Assembly (NCBI GenBank): GCA_937901285.1
Contig: CALCHI010000211.1
Location: forward strand, 1-13,747
Origin: UBA8437 sp003445035
GTDB taxonomy: Bacteria > Planctomycetota > Planctomycetia > Planctomycetales > Planctomycetaceae
Length of the DNA stretch: 13,747 nt
Reading direction: 5' to 3'
A program made the translations under genes and the position numbers. Position 1 is the first letter of the stretch. Every line of letters begins with the position of its first letter. The notes beneath the pieces were generated by a model that was not told the DNA's origin, did no database searches, and saw only the letters and a list, made by a program, of their open reading frames with translations. Positions 1 through 6,381 of this stretch are shown piece by piece.

Positions 1-1
1 G

Positions 2-460
2 CTCTACACGTTTTTCCAGCGGACGGTTCCCTATCCGATGCTGGTGACATTCGACGTGCCCGATTCCAACGCCGCCTGCACGCGTCGCGAGCGATCCAAC
101 ACGCCGTTGCAGGCGCTGACGTTGTGGAATGATCCGGTGTTTGTCGAGTGTGCGCAAGGGCTGGGCCGACGCCTGCTGGATTCGGTGCCGATGGTCGCCG
201 GAATCGACCAGAGGACCCGGCTGGTGGTTGACCGGGCGGTGCGGCACGGGCTGGGCCGGGAAGCCGGTCGGATCGAGCACCAGGTCCTGGGCGACCTGTA
301 CCGGGACAACCTGAAACGGTACTGGGCCGACGAGGTGTCGGCTCGCCAGGTTGTCGGTCCCGGCAAGTGGCCGCACACGGCCTCGTTGGCCGAGGTGGCC
401 GCAGCGGTCGGCGTGGCCCGCGTCATTATGAATCTTGATGAGTTCATCACCCGTGAGTGA
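2..460 (+). CDS. DUF1553 (PSD1) domain protein, C-terminal part only
   Basis: This is the last 152 residues of a protein that starts before the window; reading begins in frame at base 2. The recognisable signature is RRERSNTPLQALTLWNDP at about residues 27-44, followed by a C-terminal stretch ending in ARVIMNLDEF, both typical of the PSD1/DUF1553 domain. Family members are usually 700-1100 residues long, with an export signal, an N-terminal cytochrome-c-like PSCyt1 domain and DUF1549 ahead of this part; whether those are present here cannot be seen. The biochemical role of the family is not established. It is nearly always next to a DUF1501 gene, as here, where the next start lies 7 bases after this stop (or overlaps it if the upstream ATG is used). 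The two are probably cotranscribed. The family call is secure; the function is not. Confidence 0.93.
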   Translation, partial: LYTFFQRTVPYPMLVTFDVPDSNAACTRRERSNTPLQALTLWNDPVFVECAQGLGRRLLDSVPMVAGIDQRTRLVVDRAVRHGLGREAGRIEHQVLGDLYRDNLKRYWADEVSARQVVGPGKWPHTASLAEVAAAVGVARVIMNLDEFITRE

Positions 461-467
461 GCCCACC

Positions 468-1949
468 ATGCAGAACCGGACCGGTGGCGACGCATTGCGA
501 CGCGACTTCCTGCTGACTTCGGCCAGCGGCCTGGGCGCATTGGCGTTTTCGTCGCTGCTCGGCCGGGATGGACTGATGGCTGCCGATCCTGCCCCGGGTC
601 ATTCCAACCCTCTCGCCGTACGAGGTGGTCACTTTCCTGCCACGGCCAAACAGTGCATTTTCATCTTCCTGGCCGGTGCTCCCAGCCAGATCGACCTGTT
701 GGATCCGAAACCCGAGTTGGTCAGGCACCACGGTGAGCCGTTGCCCCGCGAGTTGACCGAGGGTGTGCGGCTGGCGTTTACCAACGCCAAGACCGCGAGG
801 TTGAAGGGCAGCCCGCGCGTGTTCACGCCGGCGGGGGACTGCGGCACCGAATTTTCGGATCGCCTGCCGTTTATCGCCCGCAATGCCGATGACATCGCGG
901 TGGTGCGCTCGATGCACACCGATGAGTTCAACCACCACCCGGCCCAGTTGATGATGCACACGGGAGTCGGGCGACTGGGTCGTCCGAGCGTCGGGGCGTG
1001 GGTGACCTACGGGCTGGGCAGTGCCAGTGAGAACCTGCCCGGTTACGTCGTGCTCTCGGCCGGTGCCGGAGCCAGCGGCGGCACGTCGAACTGGTCCAAC
1101 GGATTCCTGCCCTCGTCGTATCGTGGCGTGATCTTCCGCAGCCAGGGGGATCCGGTGCTGAACCTGGGGAACCCCGGTGGGATCAACAGGGCCGACCAGT
1201 CGCGCAGCCTCGATGCCATCCGCCGGCTCAACCAGCAGCGACTTGCGCTGACCGGTGACCCGGAAATCGCCAGCCGCATTTCTGCCTACGAACTGGCATT
1301 TCGCATGCAGTCGGCCGCCCCCGAACTGATGGATCTTTCGGGTGAGACACGTCGGACGCTCGAGGCCTACGGCGTGGACCGGCCCGAACCAGCCAACAAC
1401 CGCCATCGGGGCTACACCGGTAACGCGCACGCGACGTTCGGCCGCAACTGCCTGCTGGCTCGCCGGCTGGTCGAGCGGGGTGTGCGGTTCATCAGCCTTT
1501 ACCACGCCTCGTGGGATCATCACGACGCGCTCGACAAGGACCTGGAATACAACACCAGCGTGGTTGACCAGCCGGTGGGGGCGCTGCTGAAAGACCTGAA
1601 ACAGCGAGGCCTGCTCGACTCGACACTGGTCGTCTTCAGCGGGGAATTCGGACGAACCCCATTGGCCGACACGCACGAGGGCAAGGGACAGGAACCCGGA
1701 CGCGACCACCATCGGTATGCTTACAGCCTGTGGATGGCCGGTGGGGGAGTGCGGGGCGGGCAGGTGGTGGGTCGGACCGACGATTTGGGCTGGGCACCGG
1801 CCGAACGCCCGGTGCACGTCAACGACTTCCACGCCACGTTGCTGCGTCTGTTCGGTCTCGACCACCTGCGGCTTTCGCAGAAGTTCGGAGGATTCGATCT
1901 CCGGCTGACAAACGTCGGTGGCGAGGTGGTCCCCGAGTTGCTCGGTTAG
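468..1949 (+). CDS. DUF1501 family protein, Tat-exported, partner of the DUF1553 gene
   Basis: The protein has 493 residues from the ATG at 468. An in-frame ATG at 438 (and a TTG at 435) would add about ten residues and overlap the upstream gene by 23 bases. I prefer 468 because it leaves a short n-region before the twin-arginine motif RRDFLLTS (residues 11-18) and a hydrophobic stretch to about residue 32. DUF1501 belongs to the sulfatase/alkaline-phosphatase-like fold group. Visible family marks are AGAPSQIDLLDPKP (69-82), the long middle region with NGFLPSSYRGVIFRSQGDPV (211-230), SGEFGRTP (391-398) and GRDHH (411-415). The last two are strongly conserved and contain likely metal ligands. 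It probably acts folded outside the cytoplasmic membrane. Length and middle region match the subgroup that pairs with DUF1553. Substrate unknown. Confidence 0.93.
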   Translation: MQNRTGGDALRRDFLLTSASGLGALAFSSLLGRDGLMAADPAPGHSNPLAVRGGHFPATAKQCIFIFLAGAPSQIDLLDPKPELVRHHGEPLPRELTEGVRLAFTNAKTARLKGSPRVFTPAGDCGTEFSDRLPFIARNADDIAVVRSMHTDEFNHHPAQLMMHTGVGRLGRPSVGAWVTYGLGSASENLPGYVVLSAGAGASGGTSNWSNGFLPSSYRGVIFRSQGDPVLNLGNPGGINRADQSRSLDAIRRLNQQRLALTGDPEIASRISAYELAFRMQSAAPELMDLSGETRRTLEAYGVDRPEPANNRHRGYTGNAHATFGRNCLLARRLVERGVRFISLYHASWDHHDALDKDLEYNTSVVDQPVGALLKDLKQRGLLDSTLVVFSGEFGRTPLADTHEGKGQEPGRDHHRYAYSLWMAGGGVRGGQVVGRTDDLGWAPAERPVHVNDFHATLLRLFGLDHLRLSQKFGGFDLRLTNVGGEVVPELLG

Positions 1950-1963
1950 GCGGTTGGGCGGTT
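1943..1963. repeat. Short tandem repeat of CGGTT with 8-bp period
   Basis: CGGTT occurs three times at 1943, 1951 and 1959, exactly 8 bases apart, with similar spacers AGG and GGG. The repeat covers the stop codon of the DUF1501 gene (1947-1949) and runs to the stop of the convergent hydrolase gene (1963-1965). No hairpin with a T-run is visible between the two genes, so no intrinsic terminator can be called. The repeat may be chance or slippage in a short spacer. Confidence 0.4.
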
Positions 1964-2865
1964 CATTTCGCGCCGCGAGCTGTCAGCCACCGGTCGAACG
2001 CGGCCAGCCACGACGGGTTCTTGTTGAAGGCGGTTGGGCCATGGCTGCCCGACTCGAAGATCAACAGGGTGGCCGGCACACTCTTGGCCACCAGTTGCCG
2101 GTAGTACCCCAGGCTGTTCTCGACCGGCACCGCGAGGTCATCGGTGCAGTGCAGCAGGAACGTCGGAGGCGTCTGCTTGGTGACCCGGGACTCGTTGGAA
2201 TACCGTTCCAGCAGCGTCGATTTGGGGGCGGCCCCCACGAGGTTCCGTCGCGAACCCTTGTGGACGGCTCCGTCCTTCATCGTGATCACCGGGTAGAACA
2301 GCACCGAGAAGTCCGGTCGGCTGGAATGTCGTTCGACGGTGTCCCGGGCATCGGCTTTGCCGGAATCGAAGACGGTCGAGACGGTACTGGCCAGGTGTCC
2401 ACCGGCCGAGAAGCCCCAGACGCCGATTCGCTTGGGATCGATGTTCCATCTGGCGGCGTTGTGCCGCACGGTGCGGATGGCTCGCCTGGCGTCGTTGGCG
2501 GGAACCAGGTGGTGCCCGTTGGGCAGACGGTACTTGCAGATGATGGCCGCGATGCCGCGCTGGACCAGCAATTCGGCGATCGGATAACCCTCGGGCTCGA
2601 CACACACCACACCGTAACCACCCCCGGGGGTGATCACGACTGCCGCCGTCGGCTTGCGGTCGCCACCGGGCAGGTAGACCAGCAGGGTCGGTTTGCTGAT
2701 GTTGCCGACACAGCGGGTGCCCTTTTCCGGACCGCTGAGCCCGTTGGTGTCGGGAGGTCCGTCTGGCCAGAGGTCCATGACGGCCGTCGGCTTGGGGAGT
2801 TCGGCAGCCGAGACGGCCGGGAACAGCAGCAGCGACATCAGCACAGCGGGCAGGGTGCGGGTCAT
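1963..2865 (-). CDS. Secreted alpha/beta hydrolase (BD-FAE/acetyl-esterase-like)
   Basis: The protein has 300 residues from the ATG at 2865. An in-frame extension upstream is arginine- and proline-rich and lies inside the next gene, so it is rejected. Residues 1-20 form a signal peptide with hydrophobic core LPAVLMSLLLF and probable cleavage at VSA-AE. The fold is shown by PGGGYG (80-85, oxyanion region), the nucleophile elbow GFSAGGH with Ser153, the acid in HCTDDLAVP (Asp243) and the histidine in SGSHGP (His275), a complete catalytic triad in the expected order. Relatives are carbohydrate esterases such as acetyl and feruloyl esterases. The enzyme probably removes an ester group from a glycan or similar molecule outside the cytoplasm. 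It is the last gene of a leftward operon, starting 2 bases after the DUF6807 stop. The exact substrate is not readable. Confidence 0.92.
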   Translation of the reverse strand: MTRTLPAVLMSLLLFPAVSAAELPKPTAVMDLWPDGPPDTNGLSGPEKGTRCVGNISKPTLLVYLPGGDRKPTAAVVITPGGGYGVVCVEPEGYPIAELLVQRGIAAIICKYRLPNGHHLVPANDARRAIRTVRHNAARWNIDPKRIGVWGFSAGGHLASTVSTVFDSGKADARDTVERHSSRPDFSVLFYPVITMKDGAVHKGSRRNLVGAAPKSTLLERYSNESRVTKQTPPTFLLHCTDDLAVPVENSLGYYRQLVAKSVPATLLIFESGSHGPTAFNKNPSWLAAFDRWLTARGAK

Positions 2866-2867
2866 CG

Positions 2868-3788
2868 TCAGAGTCTCGCCAGGTGGTCGATCTGTTCGGG
2901 AGTGTAACAGCCGTCGTGGACAACCAGTCGCAGGCGGCACGAGAGAGTATCGTCGGGGGCGAGGTCGCGGGCCACCGTGCCAAGCGGGTTGACGTCGATG
3001 GTCCCCCACTCGTGGAGACTCCAGGGCATCTCGGCGGTTTCGGGGTCGCGGACGACCACGACGCCTGCGGTGTGGCCGGCCACCACCTCGGCTGATGCCT
3101 GCACCCAGGGCCCGGGTTGTCCCACGATGTCGGCAACGTCCAGTGGTCCGGAGGGGGCGGCCAGTTGGCCTCCCAGCGATGGCCGCAGCGGTTCGACCAG
3201 GCGGATGCCAAACCAGGCGTGGCGGGTGGGCCCGATTCGCAGGGACCACTCGGCGGGCGTCAATTCGCAGTCAACGTCGATGAGAAAGGCCGACTGGCCG
3301 TCGGATTCACCGGCCAGGTGCCGGATGCTGGTCGTGCGCGTCTCGTGGGCGATCGTCCGGCCGTCGGGTGCGCCCCACTCGGCCGGACCGATCCAGTCAA
3401 TGGCCTGGACCAGTTGCAGGTGGTCGTCAGCCGGTGACCGGTGTTCGAGTGCCCCGGCGACAATCCGGCCGGCGGCGCGACCCTGGAACGTCTGGTTGAT
3501 GTAGAAGCTGTAGGTGGCCTCTTCGAAGCGGTCCTCAGCGAACGGCAGAAGTGCGGTGACGTGATCGGCGCCGACCCAGACCGAATTGTGGTGCGGGTGG
3601 TCGGTGGGCGATTCGCTGGTGACCGGCACGCCCGCGGGGGTGCAGACCGGGAACAGGTAGGCCCGGTGGTCGTTCTGGCTGAGTCCGAGGACCGGGCGGC
3701 CGCCCCAGGTCACGTACGTCCGGGGCGTCTTGTGGAACGCTCCCCGTGGCAGGTCGACCTGTTCGGCCTGGACGCCAAAGCTGGTCAT
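2868..3788 (-). CDS. DUF6807 family protein (PmoA-like annotation)
   Basis: The protein has 306 residues, no signal peptide and no membrane segment, so it is probably cytoplasmic. The family mark is DHPHHNSVW at residues 63-71, followed by a beta-rich body with IGPTRHAWFGIRL (185-197) and WSLHEWGTIDVNPLG (256-270), which correspond to conserved DUF6807 blocks. Databases often name the family 'methane oxygenase PmoA', but this is not particulate methane monooxygenase subunit A and the name should not be read as a function. Members are frequent in planctomycete and Bacteroidetes carbohydrate-related loci, commonly beside oxidoreductases and secreted hydrolases. Here the gene lies between a DUF1501 gene (18-base gap) and the hydrolase gene (2-base gap), so cotranscription is very likely. 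The His cluster could bind metal or substrate; that is an inference. Confidence 0.88.
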   Translation of the reverse strand: MTSFGVQAEQVDLPRGAFHKTPRTYVTWGGRPVLGLSQNDHRAYLFPVCTPAGVPVTSESPTDHPHHNSVWVGADHVTALLPFAEDRFEEATYSFYINQTFQGRAAGRIVAGALEHRSPADDHLQLVQAIDWIGPAEWGAPDGRTIAHETRTTSIRHLAGESDGQSAFLIDVDCELTPAEWSLRIGPTRHAWFGIRLVEPLRPSLGGQLAAPSGPLDVADIVGQPGPWVQASAEVVAGHTAGVVVVRDPETAEMPWSLHEWGTIDVNPLGTVARDLAPDDTLSCRLRLVVHDGCYTPEQIDHLARL

Positions 3789-3806
3789 GCTGTCCCGGTG
3801 TGGCGA

Positions 3807-5180
3807 CTAGGCAAGCTCGGGCATCGGCTCGATACCCTGGGCGACCATGTACTGGGGTGTGCCCGAGGTGTCGAAGAACCGCGCGCTGGTGGAGTCGATG
3901 CCGACGTTCTTGTAGAGCGTGGCAAAGACTTCCTGGAACTTCACCGGGCGATCGACGGGGTGCTCGGCCTTGCTGTTGGTCGATCCGATGACCTGTCCAC
4001 CGGGCATGTGCCCGCCGGCCAGCATGGCACACGACGCGCGGGGCCAGTGGTCGCGGCTGTTGTGCTTGTTGATCTTCGGCGTGCGGCCGAACTCGCCCCA
4101 GACCACGACCGAGACGTCCCGGTCGAGACCCCGCTCGTGCAGGTCGGTGACCAGTGCCGAGAGGCCCTGGTCCAGCAACGGGAATTCCTGGCGGCTGCGG
4201 GGGAAGTTCAACCCATCGCTGCCGTGCCAGTCCCAGCGGCTGTAGTTCATCGACACCACCCGGGCTCCGGCTTCGACCAGCCGGCGGGCGATACAGAAGT
4301 TGCGGACCATCTTCGGTGCCCCGTCCCGCTGGTAGGCCGGGTTGTTGACGCCGTAGCGGGCCAGCACCTTCGGGTCTTCCTGGGACAGGTCCAGGGCGTT
4401 GGAGAGCGAGGTGGTGGTCAGGATTCCCAGGGCCTGCTGGTGGTACACGTCCATGCTCTCGACCAGGCCCTTCGCGTCCGAGTCGCGACGGAACCGGTCG
4501 AAGGCGACGCGGAGTTGTTCTCGGTTGCCGAGCCGGTCGAGCGAGATGCCCTTGAGCACCATGTTGCCCGACTTCTTGTTCGGGTCCTTCTCGACCAGTC
4601 CGAAGGGCGCGTTGGCGGCCCCCAGGAACCCGCCGAACTGGGTCTCGCCCCACTCGCGGTGACCCGTCGGGTAGCACAGCGAGATGTTGGGCGGGACCGA
4701 GTTGTTGACGCGGCCCTGGCCGTGTGCGACCCAGGCGCCGAAGTTCGGACGTCCCTCGCGAGGCATCTGGTCGCTCTTCTTCCAGCCGGTCATGCACTGG
4801 AAGGCGTCGTGTCGGCCATCGGCGTCGCTGATGGAACGGATCGGGATGAACTTGTCCATCATCTTGGCCATCCGCGGGAACAGCTCGCAGATCTCGATGC
4901 CCGGGACATTGGTCTCGATCGGACGGAAGTCGCCCCGGATTTCCTTCGGAGCGTTGGGCTTCAGATCCCAGAGGTCGATGTGCGATGGACCGCCGGGCAT
5001 GTAGACGTTGATGATCGCCCGGTGGTTCGACCCGGTGCCGGACTGCTTGTCGGCGGCCAGCATCTGTGCCAACGACAGGCCACCACAGGCCATGCCGCCG
5101 ACGGTGAGAAAGTCTCGACGCGACAGACCGTCGCAGAAACCTGTGGTCTGGTCACCGGATCGTCCGAGAATGCTGAACAT
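3807..5180 (-). CDS. DUF1501 family protein, Tat-exported, first gene of leftward operon
   Basis: The protein has 457 residues from the ATG at 5180. The frame stays open to ATGs at 5222-5225, but the start MFSILGR followed by CDGLSRRDFL matches the usual beginning of this DUF1501 subgroup, so the shorter form is chosen. AGGA lies 11 bases ahead of it. The twin-arginine motif SRRDFL (20-25) and a glycine-rich hydrophobic stretch to about residue 42 indicate Tat export. Conserved marks are MPGGPSHIDLWDLKP (61-75), WGEFGRTPKI (361-370) and RDHWP (376-380). This subgroup is shorter than the protein at 468-1949 and lacks its FRSQGDP segment. No DUF1553 gene is adjacent; instead DUF6807 and hydrolase genes follow. 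It faces the aldolase gene across a 256-base divergent region. Activity is unknown; the phosphatase/sulfatase-like fold suggests a metal-dependent role. Confidence 0.93.
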   Translation of the reverse strand: MFSILGRSGDQTTGFCDGLSRRDFLTVGGMACGGLSLAQMLAADKQSGTGSNHRAIINVYMPGGPSHIDLWDLKPNAPKEIRGDFRPIETNVPGIEICELFPRMAKMMDKFIPIRSISDADGRHDAFQCMTGWKKSDQMPREGRPNFGAWVAHGQGRVNNSVPPNISLCYPTGHREWGETQFGGFLGAANAPFGLVEKDPNKKSGNMVLKGISLDRLGNREQLRVAFDRFRRDSDAKGLVESMDVYHQQALGILTTTSLSNALDLSQEDPKVLARYGVNNPAYQRDGAPKMVRNFCIARRLVEAGARVVSMNYSRWDWHGSDGLNFPRSRQEFPLLDQGLSALVTDLHERGLDRDVSVVVWGEFGRTPKINKHNSRDHWPRASCAMLAGGHMPGGQVIGSTNSKAEHPVDRPVKFQEVFATLYKNVGIDSTSARFFDTSGTPQYMVAQGIEPMPELA

Positions 5181-5214
5181 GAGGTTCTGATTCCTGGCAG
5201 AAGGTTGGAGCCAG

Positions 5215-5231
5215 TGGAGCATCATGCTCCA
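5215..5231. promoter_or_regulatory. Perfect 8-bp-arm palindrome, candidate operator
   Basis: TGGAGCAT-C-ATGCTCCA is a perfect inverted repeat with a 1-base centre. It lies 34 bases ahead of the DUF1501 start at 5180 and about 205 bases ahead of the aldolase start, inside the divergent intergenic region. The position suits an operator or a 5'-leader hairpin of the leftward operon. If the DUF1501 protein started at 5222-5225 instead, the repeat would overlap its first codons. No regulator gene is present in the window to pair it with. Confidence 0.45.
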
Positions 5232-5277
5232 GAGGCGTCATGTTGCGAACTGTATAGATAGTATCGGTATTCGGCCA

Positions 5278-5290
5278 GTGATTCTATCAC
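5278..5290. promoter_or_regulatory. Inverted repeat GTGAT-TCT-ATCAC, candidate operator
   Basis: Five-base arms separated by three bases lie about 47 bases to the right of the first palindrome and in the same divergent region. On the minus strand the centre reads TAGAAT, which resembles a -10 box, but there is no good -35 box 16-18 bases upstream of it. The half-site GTGA/TCAC recalls CRP/FNR-type sites, although the spacing is shorter than in either. Chance is a real alternative for a repeat this short. Confidence 0.25.
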
Positions 5291-5436
5291 GTCGCTGCCG
5301 ACAGACGCTGCGGGTGGCCTCTCGGCTGCGGATTGTGACGCTGGACGCAGCCCGGGGAGGGAATTGGTATCATGCCGAATCCCGGCAGTGCCGGGGAAAT
5401 CACAACGGGATTCGCTTCAGTGGAGATGGGTGTTTC

Positions 5437-6381
5437 ATGGATCAGCAACAACTCAGATCTCGGCTTCAGGGCTGCTACGTCACGATCCCCACGCTGTTTG
5501 ATGACGACAGCCTGGAGGTCAACTTCGAGGGGATCTCGCAGCATGTCGAGTTCCTGATCGCCGGTGGATTGCAGGAAGGCACGGGCCTGATTCTCTCGGG
5601 CGGCGGGGCCGGCGACTTCTCGACGATGTCGATTGCCGAACGGATCGAGGTGGCCCGGACGGTGGTCGACACCGCAGCGGGGCGGATTCCCGTGACGGTC
5701 GGGGCACAGACGACCAGCACCGCCGAGGTGATTGAACTGGCTGCAGCGGCCCAGGAACTCGGTGCCGACTTCATCCAGGTGTCCCCACCGTTCTACTTTT
5801 CCCACACCGAGGATGACTTTTTCGAGTACATCCAGACCGCCTCGCAGGCGGCCCCGGAAGTGGGGCTGATCGTCTACAACACCCACTGGACCAGCATGGG
5901 AGTCTCGGAGGGAATGGTGGAACGCCTGGTCAATCTGCCCAACATGGTGGGACTGAAGTGGAGCAGCCCGGGGGACAACTTCTTCGGGTTCGAGAGGGTC
6001 ATCGACACCTTCAGACAGAAGCTGGCGGTGATCGACAACCAGTTGCGGTTTGTCACCAGCCACATGCTGGGAGCCCGGTCGATCGAACTGCACATCTGCA
6101 ACCACTGGCCCGAGTGGGGCGTGCGGTTGTTTGGCCTGCTGGAAGCCGGTGATTACGAACGGGTGCAGCGAGACCTGATGGATGTGGCCGAGCCGTATTA
6201 TCGGCTTTGGGCCGAGATGGAGACCTACACCAGCGGCGACGGGTACCTGGACAAGCTGTGCATGGAACTGGTCGGGTTGTCTTCGAGCCGTTGCCGACCC
6301 CCGACCCGGGACGTGCGGGAACAGTTCCGTGACAAGGCCCGGCAGATGCTGATTGATTGTGGAACACCCAATGTGGTCTGA
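5437..6381 (+). CDS. DapA/N-acetylneuraminate lyase family aldolase (dihydrodipicolinate-synthase-like)
   Basis: The protein has 314 residues from the ATG at 5437, which has GGAG 11 bases upstream; an in-frame extension back to 5224 lacks family similarity. The TIM-barrel Schiff-base family is shown by the opening YVTIPTLFDDDSLEVNFEG (14-32), the catalytic tyrosine in VYNTH (Tyr147) and the Schiff-base lysine in GLKWSSP (Lys174). Length is normal for the family. The usual GTTGE/GSTGE carboxylate-binding loop is replaced by GGAGD (56-60), so the two threonines of DapA are absent. A lysine-biosynthesis role is therefore unlikely. It more likely cleaves or dehydrates a keto acid derived from a sugar acid. 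The gene overlaps the symporter gene by 11 bases, so transport and breakdown of one substrate is a reasonable guess. The substrate is not identified. Confidence 0.88.
   Translation: MDQQQLRSRLQGCYVTIPTLFDDDSLEVNFEGISQHVEFLIAGGLQEGTGLILSGGGAGDFSTMSIAERIEVARTVVDTAAGRIPVTVGAQTTSTAEVIELAAAAQELGADFIQVSPPFYFSHTEDDFFEYIQTASQAAPEVGLIVYNTHWTSMGVSEGMVERLVNLPNMVGLKWSSPGDNFFGFERVIDTFRQKLAVIDNQLRFVTSHMLGARSIELHICNHWPEWGVRLFGLLEAGDYERVQRDLMDVAEPYYRLWAEMETYTSGDGYLDKLCMELVGLSSSRCRPPTRDVREQFRDKARQMLIDCGTPNVV

Noticed and set aside
447..1865. A 472-codon minus-strand open frame opposite the first DUF1501 gene
   Set aside because: It mirrors a gene with a Tat signal and conserved DUF1501 motifs; its own translation is His/Arg/Gln-rich without a domain.
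2866..3249. N-terminal extension of the hydrolase frame by 128 codons
   Set aside because: It lies within the DUF6807 gene and is Arg/Pro/Gly-rich; a clear signal peptide begins at the ATG at 2865.
2868..3788. Reading the DUF6807 gene as a methane monooxygenase subunit because of the common 'PmoA' label
   Set aside because: The protein is soluble, has none of the membrane helices of true PmoA, and shows the DHPHH signature of DUF6807.
3441..5261. A 606-codon plus-strand open frame opposite the DUF6807 and DUF1501 genes
   Set aside because: It spans two genes with clear family motifs on the other strand, has Val/Gly/Arg-rich low-quality composition and no recognisable domain. Long antisense frames are expected in DNA this rich in G+C.
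5243..5273. Possible plus-strand promoter with TTGCGA followed by an A/T-rich stretch
   Set aside because: No hexamer close to TATAAT occurs 16-18 bases downstream, so it does not make a convincing promoter for the aldolase gene.
5224..5436. N-terminal extension of the aldolase frame by 71 codons
   Set aside because: The extension reads through the divergent regulatory region, is not similar to the family, and the ATG at 5437 gives the normal family start and length.
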